Source: an uncultured Corynebacterium sp.
GTDB lineage: Bacteria > Actinomycetota > Actinomycetes > Mycobacteriales > Mycobacteriaceae
Direction of reading: 5' to 3'
DNA: 35,255 bases
NCBI RefSeq assembly: GCF_946221105.1
Contig: NZ_CAMICL010000021.1
Location: forward strand, 1-35,255
Under the pieces are notes generated by a model that was given only the letters and a program-made list of their open reading frames with translations, searched no databases and had not been told where the DNA came from. Below, one piece after another: positions 1 through 6,856 of the stretch (positions are counted from its first letter, which is position 1; each line of letters begins with the position of its first letter). The position numbers and the translations under genes are program-made.

Positions 1-530
1 CCGTCGTGATCACCCCGCCGGAAGACACCACCCCGGGCACCTACCCGGTCGAGGTGGAAATCACCCGCCCCGACAAGGACCCGACCAAGGCCACGATCGA
101 GGTCACGGTGACAGACGGCACTGGCAGCACCACTGAGACTCCCGCACCGTCCGGCTCTTCCGAGCTGACGGAGGAGGAGCGCGGGCGCTGCATCGCCACG
201 GGCGTGGGCTTCGGCCTGCCGCTGTTGGCGCTGATCCCGATCGCGATCGGCACGCATGTGCACCTGCCGTGGGTCGACGAGATGTCGCAGCAGGTCAACG
301 CCGCTCTGCGTGACGCCAACACCCAGCTGCAGCAAAAGATGGGCGTGTACAACCAGGATGTTGTCAACCAGGTGGAGAGCATCAACCGCCAGCTCCAGGA
401 GTTCGGCCGCGAATACGGCACCGTCATCGGCGGCGTCAGCGCTGTCGCCGTGGTCGTGCTCGCTTCCGCACTCCTGTGGGAGAACTGCACCCCGGGCGAG
501 CAGCTGAGCTCCGAGTCCAGCAGTAAGTAG
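1..530 (+). CDS. C-terminal part of a YPDG/Rib-type surface protein (5' end outside window)
   Basis: The reading frame is open from the left edge, with its first full codon at base 3, so only the end of the gene is here. The first visible 35 or so residues (ITPPEDTTPGTYPVEVEI, then a Thr/Val-rich strand) look like the end of a Rib/YPDG bacterial-Ig-like surface repeat. After a short Ser/Thr/Pro linker comes a conserved-looking tail: an RCIATGVGFGLPLLALIPIAIG hydrophobic segment, an amphipathic Gln/Asn-rich helix of about 60 residues with possible coiled-coil character, and a final hydrophobic helix (GTVIGGVSAVAVVVLASALLW) followed by a short polar end. There is no LPxTG sorting signal, so attachment seems to be by membrane segments. 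The family assignment rests on recognition of the repeat style. The function (adhesion or surface structure) is inferred. Confidence 0.7.
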   Translation, partial: VVITPPEDTTPGTYPVEVEITRPDKDPTKATIEVTVTDGTGSTTETPAPSGSSELTEEERGRCIATGVGFGLPLLALIPIAIGTHVHLPWVDEMSQQVNAALRDANTQLQQKMGVYNQDVVNQVESINRQLQEFGREYGTVIGGVSAVAVVVLASALLWENCTPGEQLSSESSSK

Positions 531-543
531 CACTCGGGGTCAG

Positions 544-582
544 GACGCCTGACTCGCGACGCATCGTCGCGAGTCAGGCGTC
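544..582. terminator. Bidirectional hairpin between the surface protein gene and comEC
   Basis: A perfect 18-bp inverted repeat (arms 544-561 and 565-582, 3-nt loop CAT) lies between two convergent genes. T-rich sequence follows on the plus strand (TCTTCTGCGTTTTC). The comEC stop codon (574-576 on the minus strand) falls inside the right arm, so the hairpin is partly coding. It probably terminates transcripts from both sides. Confidence 0.8.
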
Positions 583-2154
583 TTCTGCGTTTTCGTTGGG
601 GAAGATCACGGGGATTCCCCCGCGCGTGGCCACCGGGCGGCCGCGCGGTGGGCCGCCCTCCAGCACGACGACGAGCTGCGCCCCCTCCGGCACGGGTTCC
701 GCATCCTCGATGGTCTCCACCACGTGGGCGCGGAGCCCCGCTGGGTCGACGGGTGCGGGCTCGCCCGGTGCGACAAACAGCACCAGGCCGACGATGGCTG
801 CGCAGATTGTGGCGCGCGGGCGGCCCGCGAGGAACCCGGCGAGCACCCACCCGTAGACCACCAGCGCCGTCAGTGGGGTCGCCGACACTGTGGCACTGGG
901 CAGCCCCGCGCCGATCCTCGCCACCGTGTGCACCCACCACGCCAGCGGCTCTACGCACCACAGCACCGGCACCTCCAGCCCGCCGGGGAAAAGCGAAAGC
1001 ACCGCCGCGATGAGCCCGAGCACTGTCACCGGCCCCACCACCGGTGCGACCAGCACGTTGGCGCTGACCGAGACCAGCGAGACCTTCCCCGCCATCATCG
1101 CCACGATCGGCATGGTGGCCAGGTCCGCCGCCACCGCCACGGCAAGGGCGCGCACGAGGATGTCCGGCCAGCCAGTCACCGCCAGTGCGCGGTACAACAA
1201 CGGGTAGAGCGCCACGATGCCCGCCGTCGCCGCCACCGACAGGGCGAAGCCGTAGTGCACAGCGAGGTCCGAATCCACCAGCACCAACCCAACGACAGAC
1301 AGGCACAGCGCGTGGATGGGCTCGGCCTGCCGGGAGGCGAGCACCGCCACCAGCCCCACCAGGCCGGACACGGAAGCGCGCAGCACACTCGGCTCCGGCC
1401 CAACAAGCCCGGCGTAGACCAGCAGCGCCACCGCCGAGGCCGCGATCCTGCCGCGCAGGCCCGCCCCAATTGCGGCCACCGCAACAGTGGCGAAGGTGGC
1501 CACGATCGCGATATTCGCCCCGGACACGGCGGACAAATGGGACAGGCCTGTGTCGATGTACATCTGTTGTTCAGCTGGCGGTTGCAGGGAGACGTCGCCA
1601 AGCACCATGCCCGGAATGAGCCCGCGCGCACCCTCGCCCACCTGCGCCTCCACCGCCGCGGCGAAAGTCGTGCGCACGTGGTGGGCGAACGCCGCCAAGC
1701 CGCGAGGCGGGCCGAGGACCTCGACGTCGCCGTTGAGCACGAACGGGTTGACGCCCGGCACGCCAGATTCCTTGGACACGCCGCGGCCCACCACGTGCGC
1801 GCCGGCAACCGCCTCGTCAGGCAAGTCGTCTGCGAACACCGGCGTCGTCGACGGCTTGCCGGGCACGCGCACCCGCACCAGATAAGCGCCAGATTCGGTC
1901 TGCTTCGGGGTGCCGCTGATGGTGCCCACGATCTCGGAGGCGGCGGAACTCGCGCGCATGCGCACCGCCGCCGTGAGCATTGCCGCCGCGCCGAGGCCCG
2001 CAGTCAGCACCGCCTGGCCGTACTCGCGCGCGAGCAGGCAGCCGGCGGCAAGGACCCCGACGACCAGAACCGCCGCCCACGCCCCGAACAGGATGCAGCA
2101 CGCCGCCGCGGCCCACACCGCCAGCGCCGCCGGCACCAGCCGCAGCTCCGACAC
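574..2154 (-). CDS. comEC: ComEC/Rec2-family DNA-uptake membrane channel
   Basis: This is a 526-residue polytopic membrane protein of the ComEC/Rec2 competence family, which forms the channel moving single-stranded DNA across the membrane. Two to three hydrophobic helices start the protein. A soluble OB-like part follows (about residues 75-150), then a competence-domain helix bundle that opens with the family signature HLSAVSGANIAIV near residue 205. The metallo-beta-lactamase-like domain found at the C-terminus of Bacillus ComEC is absent, as is usual in the mycobacterial homologue, so this is probably not a truncation. The start is GTG, 2 nt after the comEA stop, indicating translational coupling. 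Natural competence is not established in most corynebacteria, so the role in uptake is inferred from family. Confidence 0.9.
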   Translation of the reverse strand: MSELRLVPAALAVWAAAACCILFGAWAAVLVVGVLAAGCLLAREYGQAVLTAGLGAAAMLTAAVRMRASSAASEIVGTISGTPKQTESGAYLVRVRVPGKPSTTPVFADDLPDEAVAGAHVVGRGVSKESGVPGVNPFVLNGDVEVLGPPRGLAAFAHHVRTTFAAAVEAQVGEGARGLIPGMVLGDVSLQPPAEQQMYIDTGLSHLSAVSGANIAIVATFATVAVAAIGAGLRGRIAASAVALLVYAGLVGPEPSVLRASVSGLVGLVAVLASRQAEPIHALCLSVVGLVLVDSDLAVHYGFALSVAATAGIVALYPLLYRALAVTGWPDILVRALAVAVAADLATMPIVAMMAGKVSLVSVSANVLVAPVVGPVTVLGLIAAVLSLFPGGLEVPVLWCVEPLAWWVHTVARIGAGLPSATVSATPLTALVVYGWVLAGFLAGRPRATICAAIVGLVLFVAPGEPAPVDPAGLRAHVVETIEDAEPVPEGAQLVVVLEGGPPRGRPVATRGGIPVIFPNENAEDA

Positions 2155-2156
2155 CG

Positions 2157-2801
2157 CTACAGCCCCACCATGTCGCGCAGAGCTTCGAACTTCGCGGGTC
2201 CGATGCCGCGGACGTCCATGAGCTGCTCCACCGCGGTGAACGGTCCGTTGGCCTCCCGGTGCGCCACGATCGCCGCGGCGGTCGCCTCCCCCACCCCGGG
2301 AAGCGCGGTCAGCTCGGAGGCGGAGGCGTTATTCAGCGACACTGTTCCAGACCCACCACCCGACGTAGCCGTTTCCCCGCCGGCCGGGGGCGCCGCGCCG
2401 ATGGCCTGGACGTGGATCTGCTGGCCGTCCACAAGCAGCTGCGCCTGGTTGTGCGCCAGCAAATCGGCGTGTGGGAGCGGCTCCGCGATCTGGAGGGCGT
2501 CGGCGATGCGGGAGCCCTCGTTCAGCGTCATCAGCCCCGGGTTGGCCACCTCCCCCACCACGGCCACCACAACCACGCCGCTAACCTCGGTCGGCGAAGC
2601 CACCTGCTCCCAGTCGACGTCCCCCTCCGACCCGCCGCCGCGCAGTACCGCCCACGCGCCCACCGCAACCAGCAGCGCAACCACCGCCGCGGCGGCCGGC
2701 TTGACCGGCACGGACACACGCGGCGCGGGGTAGCGCACGGCCAGGAGGTCCTCTTCCCCGGTGGGCCGGGTGAGCTCCTGGAGACGGTCGATGACGTTCA
2801 T
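2157..2801 (-). CDS. comEA: ComEA-like DNA-binding protein (SLBB plus helix-hairpin-helix)
   Basis: The protein has a short cytoplasmic N-terminus, one membrane helix (about residues 37-57), an SLBB-type domain (VVVAVVGEVANPGLMTL) and a C-terminal double helix-hairpin-helix (LNNASASELTALPGVGEATA and DVRGIGPAKFEALRDMVGL), separated by a Gly/Ser linker. This order is that of ComEA, the membrane-anchored double-stranded DNA receptor that hands DNA to ComEC. The chosen start is the ATG at 2801. A GTG at 2810 is also in frame, but it overlaps a possible -10 (TAGCGT, 2809-2814 on the minus strand) placed correctly for a leaderless transcript. No clear Shine-Dalgarno precedes either start. The gene runs directly into comEC with a 2-nt gap. 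Confidence 0.88.
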   Translation of the reverse strand: MNVIDRLQELTRPTGEEDLLAVRYPAPRVSVPVKPAAAAVVALLVAVGAWAVLRGGGSEGDVDWEQVASPTEVSGVVVVAVVGEVANPGLMTLNEGSRIADALQIAEPLPHADLLAHNQAQLLVDGQQIHVQAIGAAPPAGGETATSGGGSGTVSLNNASASELTALPGVGEATAAAIVAHREANGPFTAVEQLMDVRGIGPAKFEALRDMVGL

Positions 2802-2810
2802 GCCCGGCAC

Positions 2811-2903
2811 GCTAGGCCCACAAACCCCGCACCGGAAGACCCCAACCGCAAACCTGTGGATAACGTTGTTGCAACGTCACCTATCGGGGCGGGTTATCCA
2901 CAC
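2811..2903 (-). promoter_or_regulatory. comEA upstream region with an inverted pair of DnaA-box-like sites
   Basis: This 93-bp spacer separates degV from comEA. It holds TGTGGATAA (2855-2863) and TTATCCACA (2894-2902), which are perfect inverted matches to the DnaA-box consensus. Together with one more base they form a perfect 10-bp inverted repeat (TGTGGATAAC/GTTATCCACA). Between them is the small palindrome ACGTTG-TTG-CAACGT (2863-2877). The pair lies upstream of the only possible dedicated comEA-comEC promoter. DnaA binding is inferred from sequence only. Confidence 0.5.
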
Positions 2904-3704
2904 CTACTGGGCAGATTCCCGAGAAGAGAAGACAACCGACAGGCCAATGGCGCCGGGGCCGGTGTGGACCGCGAGGACGTCGACAAGCGGCTCGCGCATC
3001 ACCCGCGAGCCCTGCGGCAACTGGGCCTCAAGCGACGCGGCCAGCTGCTCGGCCGCCTCCTCGGCGTCCGCGTGCTGGATCGCCGCGAACACCGGCTGCC
3101 CCTCGGCGCGCTCCACCACCAGCTCCGTGAGCTTGGCAAACGCCTTCGACTGGGTGCGGGTCTTGCCGGCGAGCTCCAGCTTGCCGTCGTGGATGCGCAA
3201 AATCGGCTTGTTGGCCAAAAGGGCCGCCGAGAGCACCGCGGTGCCGGTGGGCAGGCGGCCGGACTTGCGCAGGTCGTCGAGTTGGTGCAGGTACACCCAC
3301 GTCTCGGAACGGGCGAGCGTGGATTTGGCCATCGCCTCGCACGCCGCCAAGTCCCCGCCCTCCTGCGCCACGGTAGCGGCTGCCATGGCGGCCGCGCCGA
3401 TGGTCATGCCGGCGGCATCCGTCTCCACCACTTTCACCGTGCCGGGAAACACCGCGGACGCCGCCACGGCCGCGGACCACGTGGACGACAGCGCCTTGGA
3501 CAGGTGCAGGGCGATCACCCCGTCGTCGCCGCCGCGCTCCAGCTGGCGCGCGTAGCAGGCCGCGAGCTCCAGCGAGGACAACCCGGAGGTGCCCCTGTCC
3601 TCGCCGCTGCCCATGACGTGCATGTCGGCGACGGTGATGCCCAGCTCGCGGACGACTTCCGGCGGCAGCCCCGCCGAGGAATCCACCACGACGCGCACTG
3701 CCAT
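2904..3704 (-). CDS. DegV-family fatty-acid-binding protein
   Basis: The 266 residues show the two-lobed DegV/FakB fold. The N-terminus is VRVVVDSSAGLPPEVVRELGI, followed by a TSGLS segment (the family's TSxxS fatty-acid-binding motif), the LSKALSSTW segment, the helix-rich second lobe with LDDLRKSGR, and a C-terminal VHTGPGAIG motif that contacts the acyl carboxylate. DegV proteins bind long-chain fatty acids and, in Firmicutes, present them to the kinase FakA. No FakA-like gene is visible here, so the partner is unknown. The ATG directly abuts the gpgP stop codon (no gap), which places it in the nadD-rsfS-gpgP operon. The same neighbourhood is found in mycobacteria. Confidence 0.9.
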   Translation of the reverse strand: MAVRVVVDSSAGLPPEVVRELGITVADMHVMGSGEDRGTSGLSSLELAACYARQLERGGDDGVIALHLSKALSSTWSAAVAASAVFPGTVKVVETDAAGMTIGAAAMAAATVAQEGGDLAACEAMAKSTLARSETWVYLHQLDDLRKSGRLPTGTAVLSAALLANKPILRIHDGKLELAGKTRTQSKAFAKLTELVVERAEGQPVFAAIQHADAEEAAEQLAASLEAQLPQGSRVMREPLVDVLAVHTGPGAIGLSVVFSSRESAQ

Positions 3705-4337
3705 CTAGTTCAGCCCCCGGTTCCAGGCTTCGAGGAACCAGCGGGTCTGCGCCGGTTCGTCGAGACGCGGCATCGCCACCAGCCGGGCCGTGTTCGCGTT
3801 GCCCAGACCCTTGATCGCCGGGTACTGCGCCACCACGAAGCCGAGCAGCGACGCGGTCAGCGCGGCGATGGTGCCGCCGTGGGAGACCAGCAGCACGGCG
3901 GAGTTGTCCCACTCGTCGTAGTCGCGCATCAGCTCGTCCACCACCGCCTGCGCGCGCGCCGCGACCTCGAGGCGGCTCTCCCCGCGCGGGGGCGCCCACG
4001 TCGCGTCCGTGCGCCACACCGCCCGCGCACCTTCGTGCTCAGTGTCCACTTCGGTGTGGGTTTTGCCCTGCCAGTCGCCCAGGTGCGTTTCGCGCAGACG
4101 CTTATCGACGTCTACAGCCAACCCCAAATCCGCCGCCACCACGTCAGCAGTGTCTTTCGCGCGCACGAGGTCGGAGGAAATGATCTTGGAAATCCCCAGG
4201 TCGCGCAGTTCTTCGGCTGCGGCGTGAGCTTGGTTCACGCCGCGTTCGGACAGGGTCGTGTCCAGCTGCCCCTGCATCCGGGAGGTGGCGTTGTAGTCCG
4301 TTTCGCCGTGGCGCAGCAGGATCAAACGTCGTTGCAT
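3705..4337 (-). CDS. gpgP: Histidine phosphatase, probable glucosyl-3-phosphoglycerate phosphatase
   Basis: The 210-residue protein belongs to the phosphoglycerate-mutase-like histidine phosphatase superfamily. Residues LLRHGETDYN place the phospho-accepting His at 10, with Arg9, and a second Arg at 59 in SDLVRAKDTA. The likely acid/base Glu is 83 (LRETHLG), and the second catalytic His is 153 (VSHGG). The mycobacterial gene in exactly this position, between rsfS and degV, is GpgP. That enzyme removes the 3-phosphate from glucosyl-3-phosphoglycerate to give glucosylglycerate, the primer of methylglucose lipopolysaccharides. The superfamily is certain. The exact substrate rests on synteny, and a general phosphatase role remains possible. 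Confidence 0.82.
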   Translation of the reverse strand: MQRRLILLRHGETDYNATSRMQGQLDTTLSERGVNQAHAAAEELRDLGISKIISSDLVRAKDTADVVAADLGLAVDVDKRLRETHLGDWQGKTHTEVDTEHEGARAVWRTDATWAPPRGESRLEVAARAQAVVDELMRDYDEWDNSAVLLVSHGGTIAALTASLLGFVVAQYPAIKGLGNANTARLVAMPRLDEPAQTRWFLEAWNRGLN

Positions 4338-4346
4338 GGCCTGGGC

Positions 4347-4820
4347 CTAGAACTCGTCGTCGGCGGCCGCCGGGCCCTCGCCCGCCAGCGGCAGGTCCTC
4401 GATGTTCTGCGCCTCGCGCATCTCCGCTTCGTTGCCGAAGGTGGCGGGGCGCTCGTAGGGCTCCAGGCCCTCGACCTCGATGGCCGGGCAGTCCGCGTAC
4501 AGGCGGTCCAGGCCGTAGAACTCGCGCTCGGCGTCTCGCTGGATGTGCACGACGAAGTTGCCGTAGTCCAGCAGCACCCAGCGGTTTTCGCGGTTGCCCT
4601 CGCGGCGCTTCGGCTCCACGCCCTCATCCGTCAGGTCGTCTTCGACCTCCTGGACGATGGCGGCGACCTGGCGCTCGTTGTCGGCGGAGACGATCACGAA
4701 CACGTCCGTGATGGCCATGACGTTAGAGACGTCGATAACAGCGATGTTCTTGCCAAGCTTCTCGTCGGCCGCCTTCGCGGCAATTGTGGCCCGGTCGATG
4801 GAGATCTGCGGAGCGGTCAA
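4347..4820 (-). CDS. rsfS: Ribosomal silencing factor RsfS
   Basis: This is a RsfS/Iojap-family protein, which binds ribosomal protein L14 and blocks 50S-30S joining when nutrients are low. The core is recognisable in NIAVIDVSNVMAITDVFVIV, ADNERQVAAIVQEVEDDL and the WVLLDYGNFVVHIQRDAEREFYGLDRLYADCP segment. A 40-residue acidic tail (ending PAAADDEF) extends beyond the core, as in other corynebacteria. I chose the TTG at 4820 (protein begins MTAPQISIDRAT) because a GAAGG sits 9 nt upstream. The frame is open further to 4877, but those residues do not look like the family. The gene is 9 nt upstream of gpgP. Confidence 0.9.
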   Translation of the reverse strand: MTAPQISIDRATIAAKAADEKLGKNIAVIDVSNVMAITDVFVIVSADNERQVAAIVQEVEDDLTDEGVEPKRREGNRENRWVLLDYGNFVVHIQRDAEREFYGLDRLYADCPAIEVEGLEPYERPATFGNEAEMREAQNIEDLPLAGEGPAAADDEF

Positions 4821-4886
4821 GTGGGAAACCCTTCGTCGGTTGGTAAGACTTGGCCATTGTCCCACGACACGGCCCAAGAGTGCTAC

Positions 4887-5507
4887 TTAGGCGTAGAGGG
4901 CGTTTTTGGTGATGTACTGCACCACCCCGTCCGGCACCAGGTACCAGACGGGCCGACCCTCGGCGGCACGCGCGCGGCAGTCGGTGGACGAAATCGCCAT
5001 CGCCGGGATTTCCACCAGGTGCACGCGCTCTTGGATGTCGGCAGGCAGCATGTCTTCGCGCAGCTCGTAGCCGGGGCGGGTCACGCCGACGAACTCGGCG
5101 AGCTGGAACATCTCCTCCCAGTCGTGCCAGGACATGATTGAGGCCAGCGCGTCGGCGCCGGTGATGAAGTACAGCGCCTCGTCCGGGAACTGCTGGCGCA
5201 GGTCCCGCAGCGTGTCGATGGTGTACGTCGGCCCGTCGCGGTCGATGTCCACCCGGGAGACGGAAAAGCGCGGGTTGGAGGCGGTGGCGATCACCGTCAT
5301 CAGGTAGCGGTCCTCCGCCGGGCTGATGGTCTTGCCCGCCTTCTGCCACGGCTGGCCGGTGGGCACGAAGATGACCTCGTCTAGGTTGAACCGGTCCGCC
5401 ACCTCGCTGGCGGCGACCAGGTGGCCGTGGTGGATGGGGTCGAACGTGCCGCCCATGACCCCGATGCGCCGCGCCTCGTCCAGGGAGGCCGCGTAGTGCT
5501 CTGCCAT
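4887..5507 (-). CDS. nadD: Nicotinate-nucleotide adenylyltransferase
   Basis: NadD transfers AMP from ATP to nicotinate mononucleotide, forming deamido-NAD in NAD synthesis. The 206-residue protein has the nucleotidyltransferase motif GGTFDPIHHGH at residues 19-29, the GADALASIMSWHDWEE segment of the NadD family, and the C-terminal ISSTDCRAR motif (the ISSTxxR signature). The start is ATG at 5507, with a weak GAGG 9 nt upstream that overlaps the end of the upstream secreted-protein gene. The gene heads the nadD-rsfS-gpgP-degV group. The 66-bp spacer to rsfS shows nothing notable. Confidence 0.95.
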   Translation of the reverse strand: MAEHYAASLDEARRIGVMGGTFDPIHHGHLVAASEVADRFNLDEVIFVPTGQPWQKAGKTISPAEDRYLMTVIATASNPRFSVSRVDIDRDGPTYTIDTLRDLRQQFPDEALYFITGADALASIMSWHDWEEMFQLAEFVGVTRPGYELREDMLPADIQERVHLVEIPAMAISSTDCRARAAEGRPVWYLVPDGVVQYITKNALYA

Positions 5508-5513
5508 GTGCCG

Positions 5514-5909
5514 CTACCTCGCCGGCGGCAGCATGGTGATGTTCACGGACTCGATGAACAGCAGCCCGCCGCCGAGCACCAGCGCGAGCAGTGCGCCGAC
5601 CACGCCGACGATGGCGCCGGTGCGCAGCTCGTCAGTGGTGTCGTCCGCCCACTTGCTGGCGCTGCTGGAGGAGCCGGAAGAGACCTCGCGCTCCTTGCAC
5701 ACCTGCTCGCCGTCCACCTTCACCGGGATCGGGTTGCCCTTGGCGTCCAGGATCGGGTTGCCCTTGGCGTCCACTTCCCACTCGCAGGTCTTTTCCACCG
5801 TCACGCGCTTCGTGGAGTCGCGCTTAATGGTTTCCGCGCCCGCGGGGGCGACCGAAAGCGCGACGGCGCAGGCGGTCGCGGCGGCGGTGGTCCGGATGAG
5901 GTGCTTCAT
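5514..5909 (-). CDS. Small secreted or membrane-anchored protein of unknown function
   Basis: This gene is not recognised. The 131-residue product starts with a clear signal peptide (MKHLIRTTAAATACAVALSV, with likely cleavage after AGA). A charged domain with two Cys (KTCEWEV, EQVCKERE) follows, then a Ser-rich stretch and one C-terminal membrane helix (about residues 97-120). It looks like a type I membrane protein with a small outside domain. Residues DAKGNPIL/DAKGNPIP are encoded by an exact 24-bp tandem duplication (5726-5749, 5750-5773). The ATG overlaps the TAA of the cutinase-like gene by one base (TAATG), so the two are translationally coupled. A longer in-frame start at 6050 would add 47 residues that overlap the neighbour and lack a signal peptide, so I rejected it. 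Confidence 0.75.
   Translation of the reverse strand: MKHLIRTTAAATACAVALSVAPAGAETIKRDSTKRVTVEKTCEWEVDAKGNPILDAKGNPIPVKVDGEQVCKEREVSSGSSSSASKWADDTTDELRTGAIVGVVGALLALVLGGGLLFIESVNITMLPPAR
5726..5773. repeat. Exact 24-bp tandem duplication inside a secreted-protein gene
   Basis: Two identical adjacent 24-nt units (5726-5749 and 5750-5773) each encode an 8-residue DAKGNPI-type unit. Their identity at the nucleotide level suggests a recent duplication or a slippage-prone site. The reading frame is kept. Confidence 0.85.
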
Positions 5910-6847
5910 TAGCCGTACCGTACCTGATCCACGAACCGGCCGAATGCGTCGGAGACCTGGTTGTCCCAGCGGGAGCTCCAGCGGAAGTAGCGGGCGTGGT
6001 TGCCGCCGGTGGGGCGCGACGCCTCCAGCGTCTGGCGCGACAGGTCGCACACGGCGTCCAGCGGCAGGCAGTAGTTGACGCGGTTGCGGGTCGCGGCCGC
6101 GGTCTTGGTGTTGAACGGCAGCACGCCGAGGATGCCGCCCGCGCCGCCGCCGCGCACGCCCACGGTGGACCAGTCGCCCGGGGCAGTGTTCGGGTTGCCA
6201 AAGTAGACCACGCCGGCGAGCTGGCCGCGCCGCGCCAGTTCACGCTCGTGCTCCAGCAGGATCATCGCGCCCTGCGAGTAACCGGACAGGATGTACTTCG
6301 GGTGGCATCCGGAAGCGCGCTCGTAGTCGTTGACCATCTGCATCACGCCGCCGCGGCCGATCTTCACCGAGTCCAGGAACTGGGTCGCGGCGCTGCGCGC
6401 CATCATGAACATCGGGCTGGCCCACTGCACCGCAAGCCCCAGAGCCTGCAGCAGCGTCGACGGCACGGCGACCTCGGGCACGTCGTACTCCGGGAACGTC
6501 GCCGGGTAGTAGCGCGGCTCCAGGCCAATGACCTCCACGTCCTTCATCAGCGAGTTGCCGCCGTGCGTGGCGGTGTAGCGGCGTTCCGCGTGCTGCAGGA
6601 AGGCGCGGATGGTCTCCGCCTCCCAGCCGTTGGAAGTCCAGGCCGCCCCGCCGGAGTAACGCGTGGGGTAGATCTGGCTGTTTTGGCCGGAGCCGCGGGC
6701 GGCGATGACGGCGACGGCCGGGCAGCGGGTTTGCGCGTCGGCTTCCTTCACGGGCGCGACTGGGGAAACGGTGGCTGTCACTGCGGTGGCGACAGCGGTG
6801 GCGAACAGGCCGATACGGGCGCGCCAGGAGGAACGGGATTTTTGCAC
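5909..6847 (-). CDS. Secreted cutinase-family esterase
   Basis: The 312-residue protein has a positively charged N-terminus and a signal peptide (hydrophobic about 12-30, likely cleaved near ADAQ). An alpha/beta-hydrolase of the cutinase-like family follows, a group that includes the mycobacterial Culp enzymes, which hydrolyse lipids or esters outside the cell. The nucleophile elbow GYSQGA places Ser at 191. The CLPLDAVC segment (260-267) matches the cutinase Cys-x3-Asp-x2-Cys arrangement, with Asp264 as catalytic acid. His284 (GGNHARY) is the likely base. Cys42 and Cys181 could form a further disulfide. The start is GTG, with no clear ribosome-binding site. Trehalose mycolates or other envelope lipids are possible substrates, but this is inference. 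It is coupled to the small secreted protein downstream. Confidence 0.85.
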   Translation of the reverse strand: MQKSRSSWRARIGLFATAVATAVTATVSPVAPVKEADAQTRCPAVAVIAARGSGQNSQIYPTRYSGGAAWTSNGWEAETIRAFLQHAERRYTATHGGNSLMKDVEVIGLEPRYYPATFPEYDVPEVAVPSTLLQALGLAVQWASPMFMMARSAATQFLDSVKIGRGGVMQMVNDYERASGCHPKYILSGYSQGAMILLEHERELARRGQLAGVVYFGNPNTAPGDWSTVGVRGGGAGGILGVLPFNTKTAAATRNRVNYCLPLDAVCDLSRQTLEASRPTGGNHARYFRWSSRWDNQVSDAFGRFVDQVRYG

Positions 6848-6856
6848 GCGGATAGA

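Noticed and set aside
41..1306. A 421-codon minus-strand frame overlapping the surface protein and comEC
   Set aside because: It lies out of frame with comEC, is Gly/Arg/Ala-rich, and crosses a strong terminator.
574..2154. Possible truncation of ComEC because the metallo-beta-lactamase domain is missing
   Set aside because: The mycobacterial homologue also lacks this domain, and the stop is followed by an ordinary terminator.
1980..5141. A very long open frame on the plus strand (over 1000 codons) opposite comEC, comEA, degV, gpgP and rsfS
   Set aside because: High GC content opens the antisense frame. The translation is His/Arg/Gly-rich without domains, while the minus strand carries recognisable proteins throughout.
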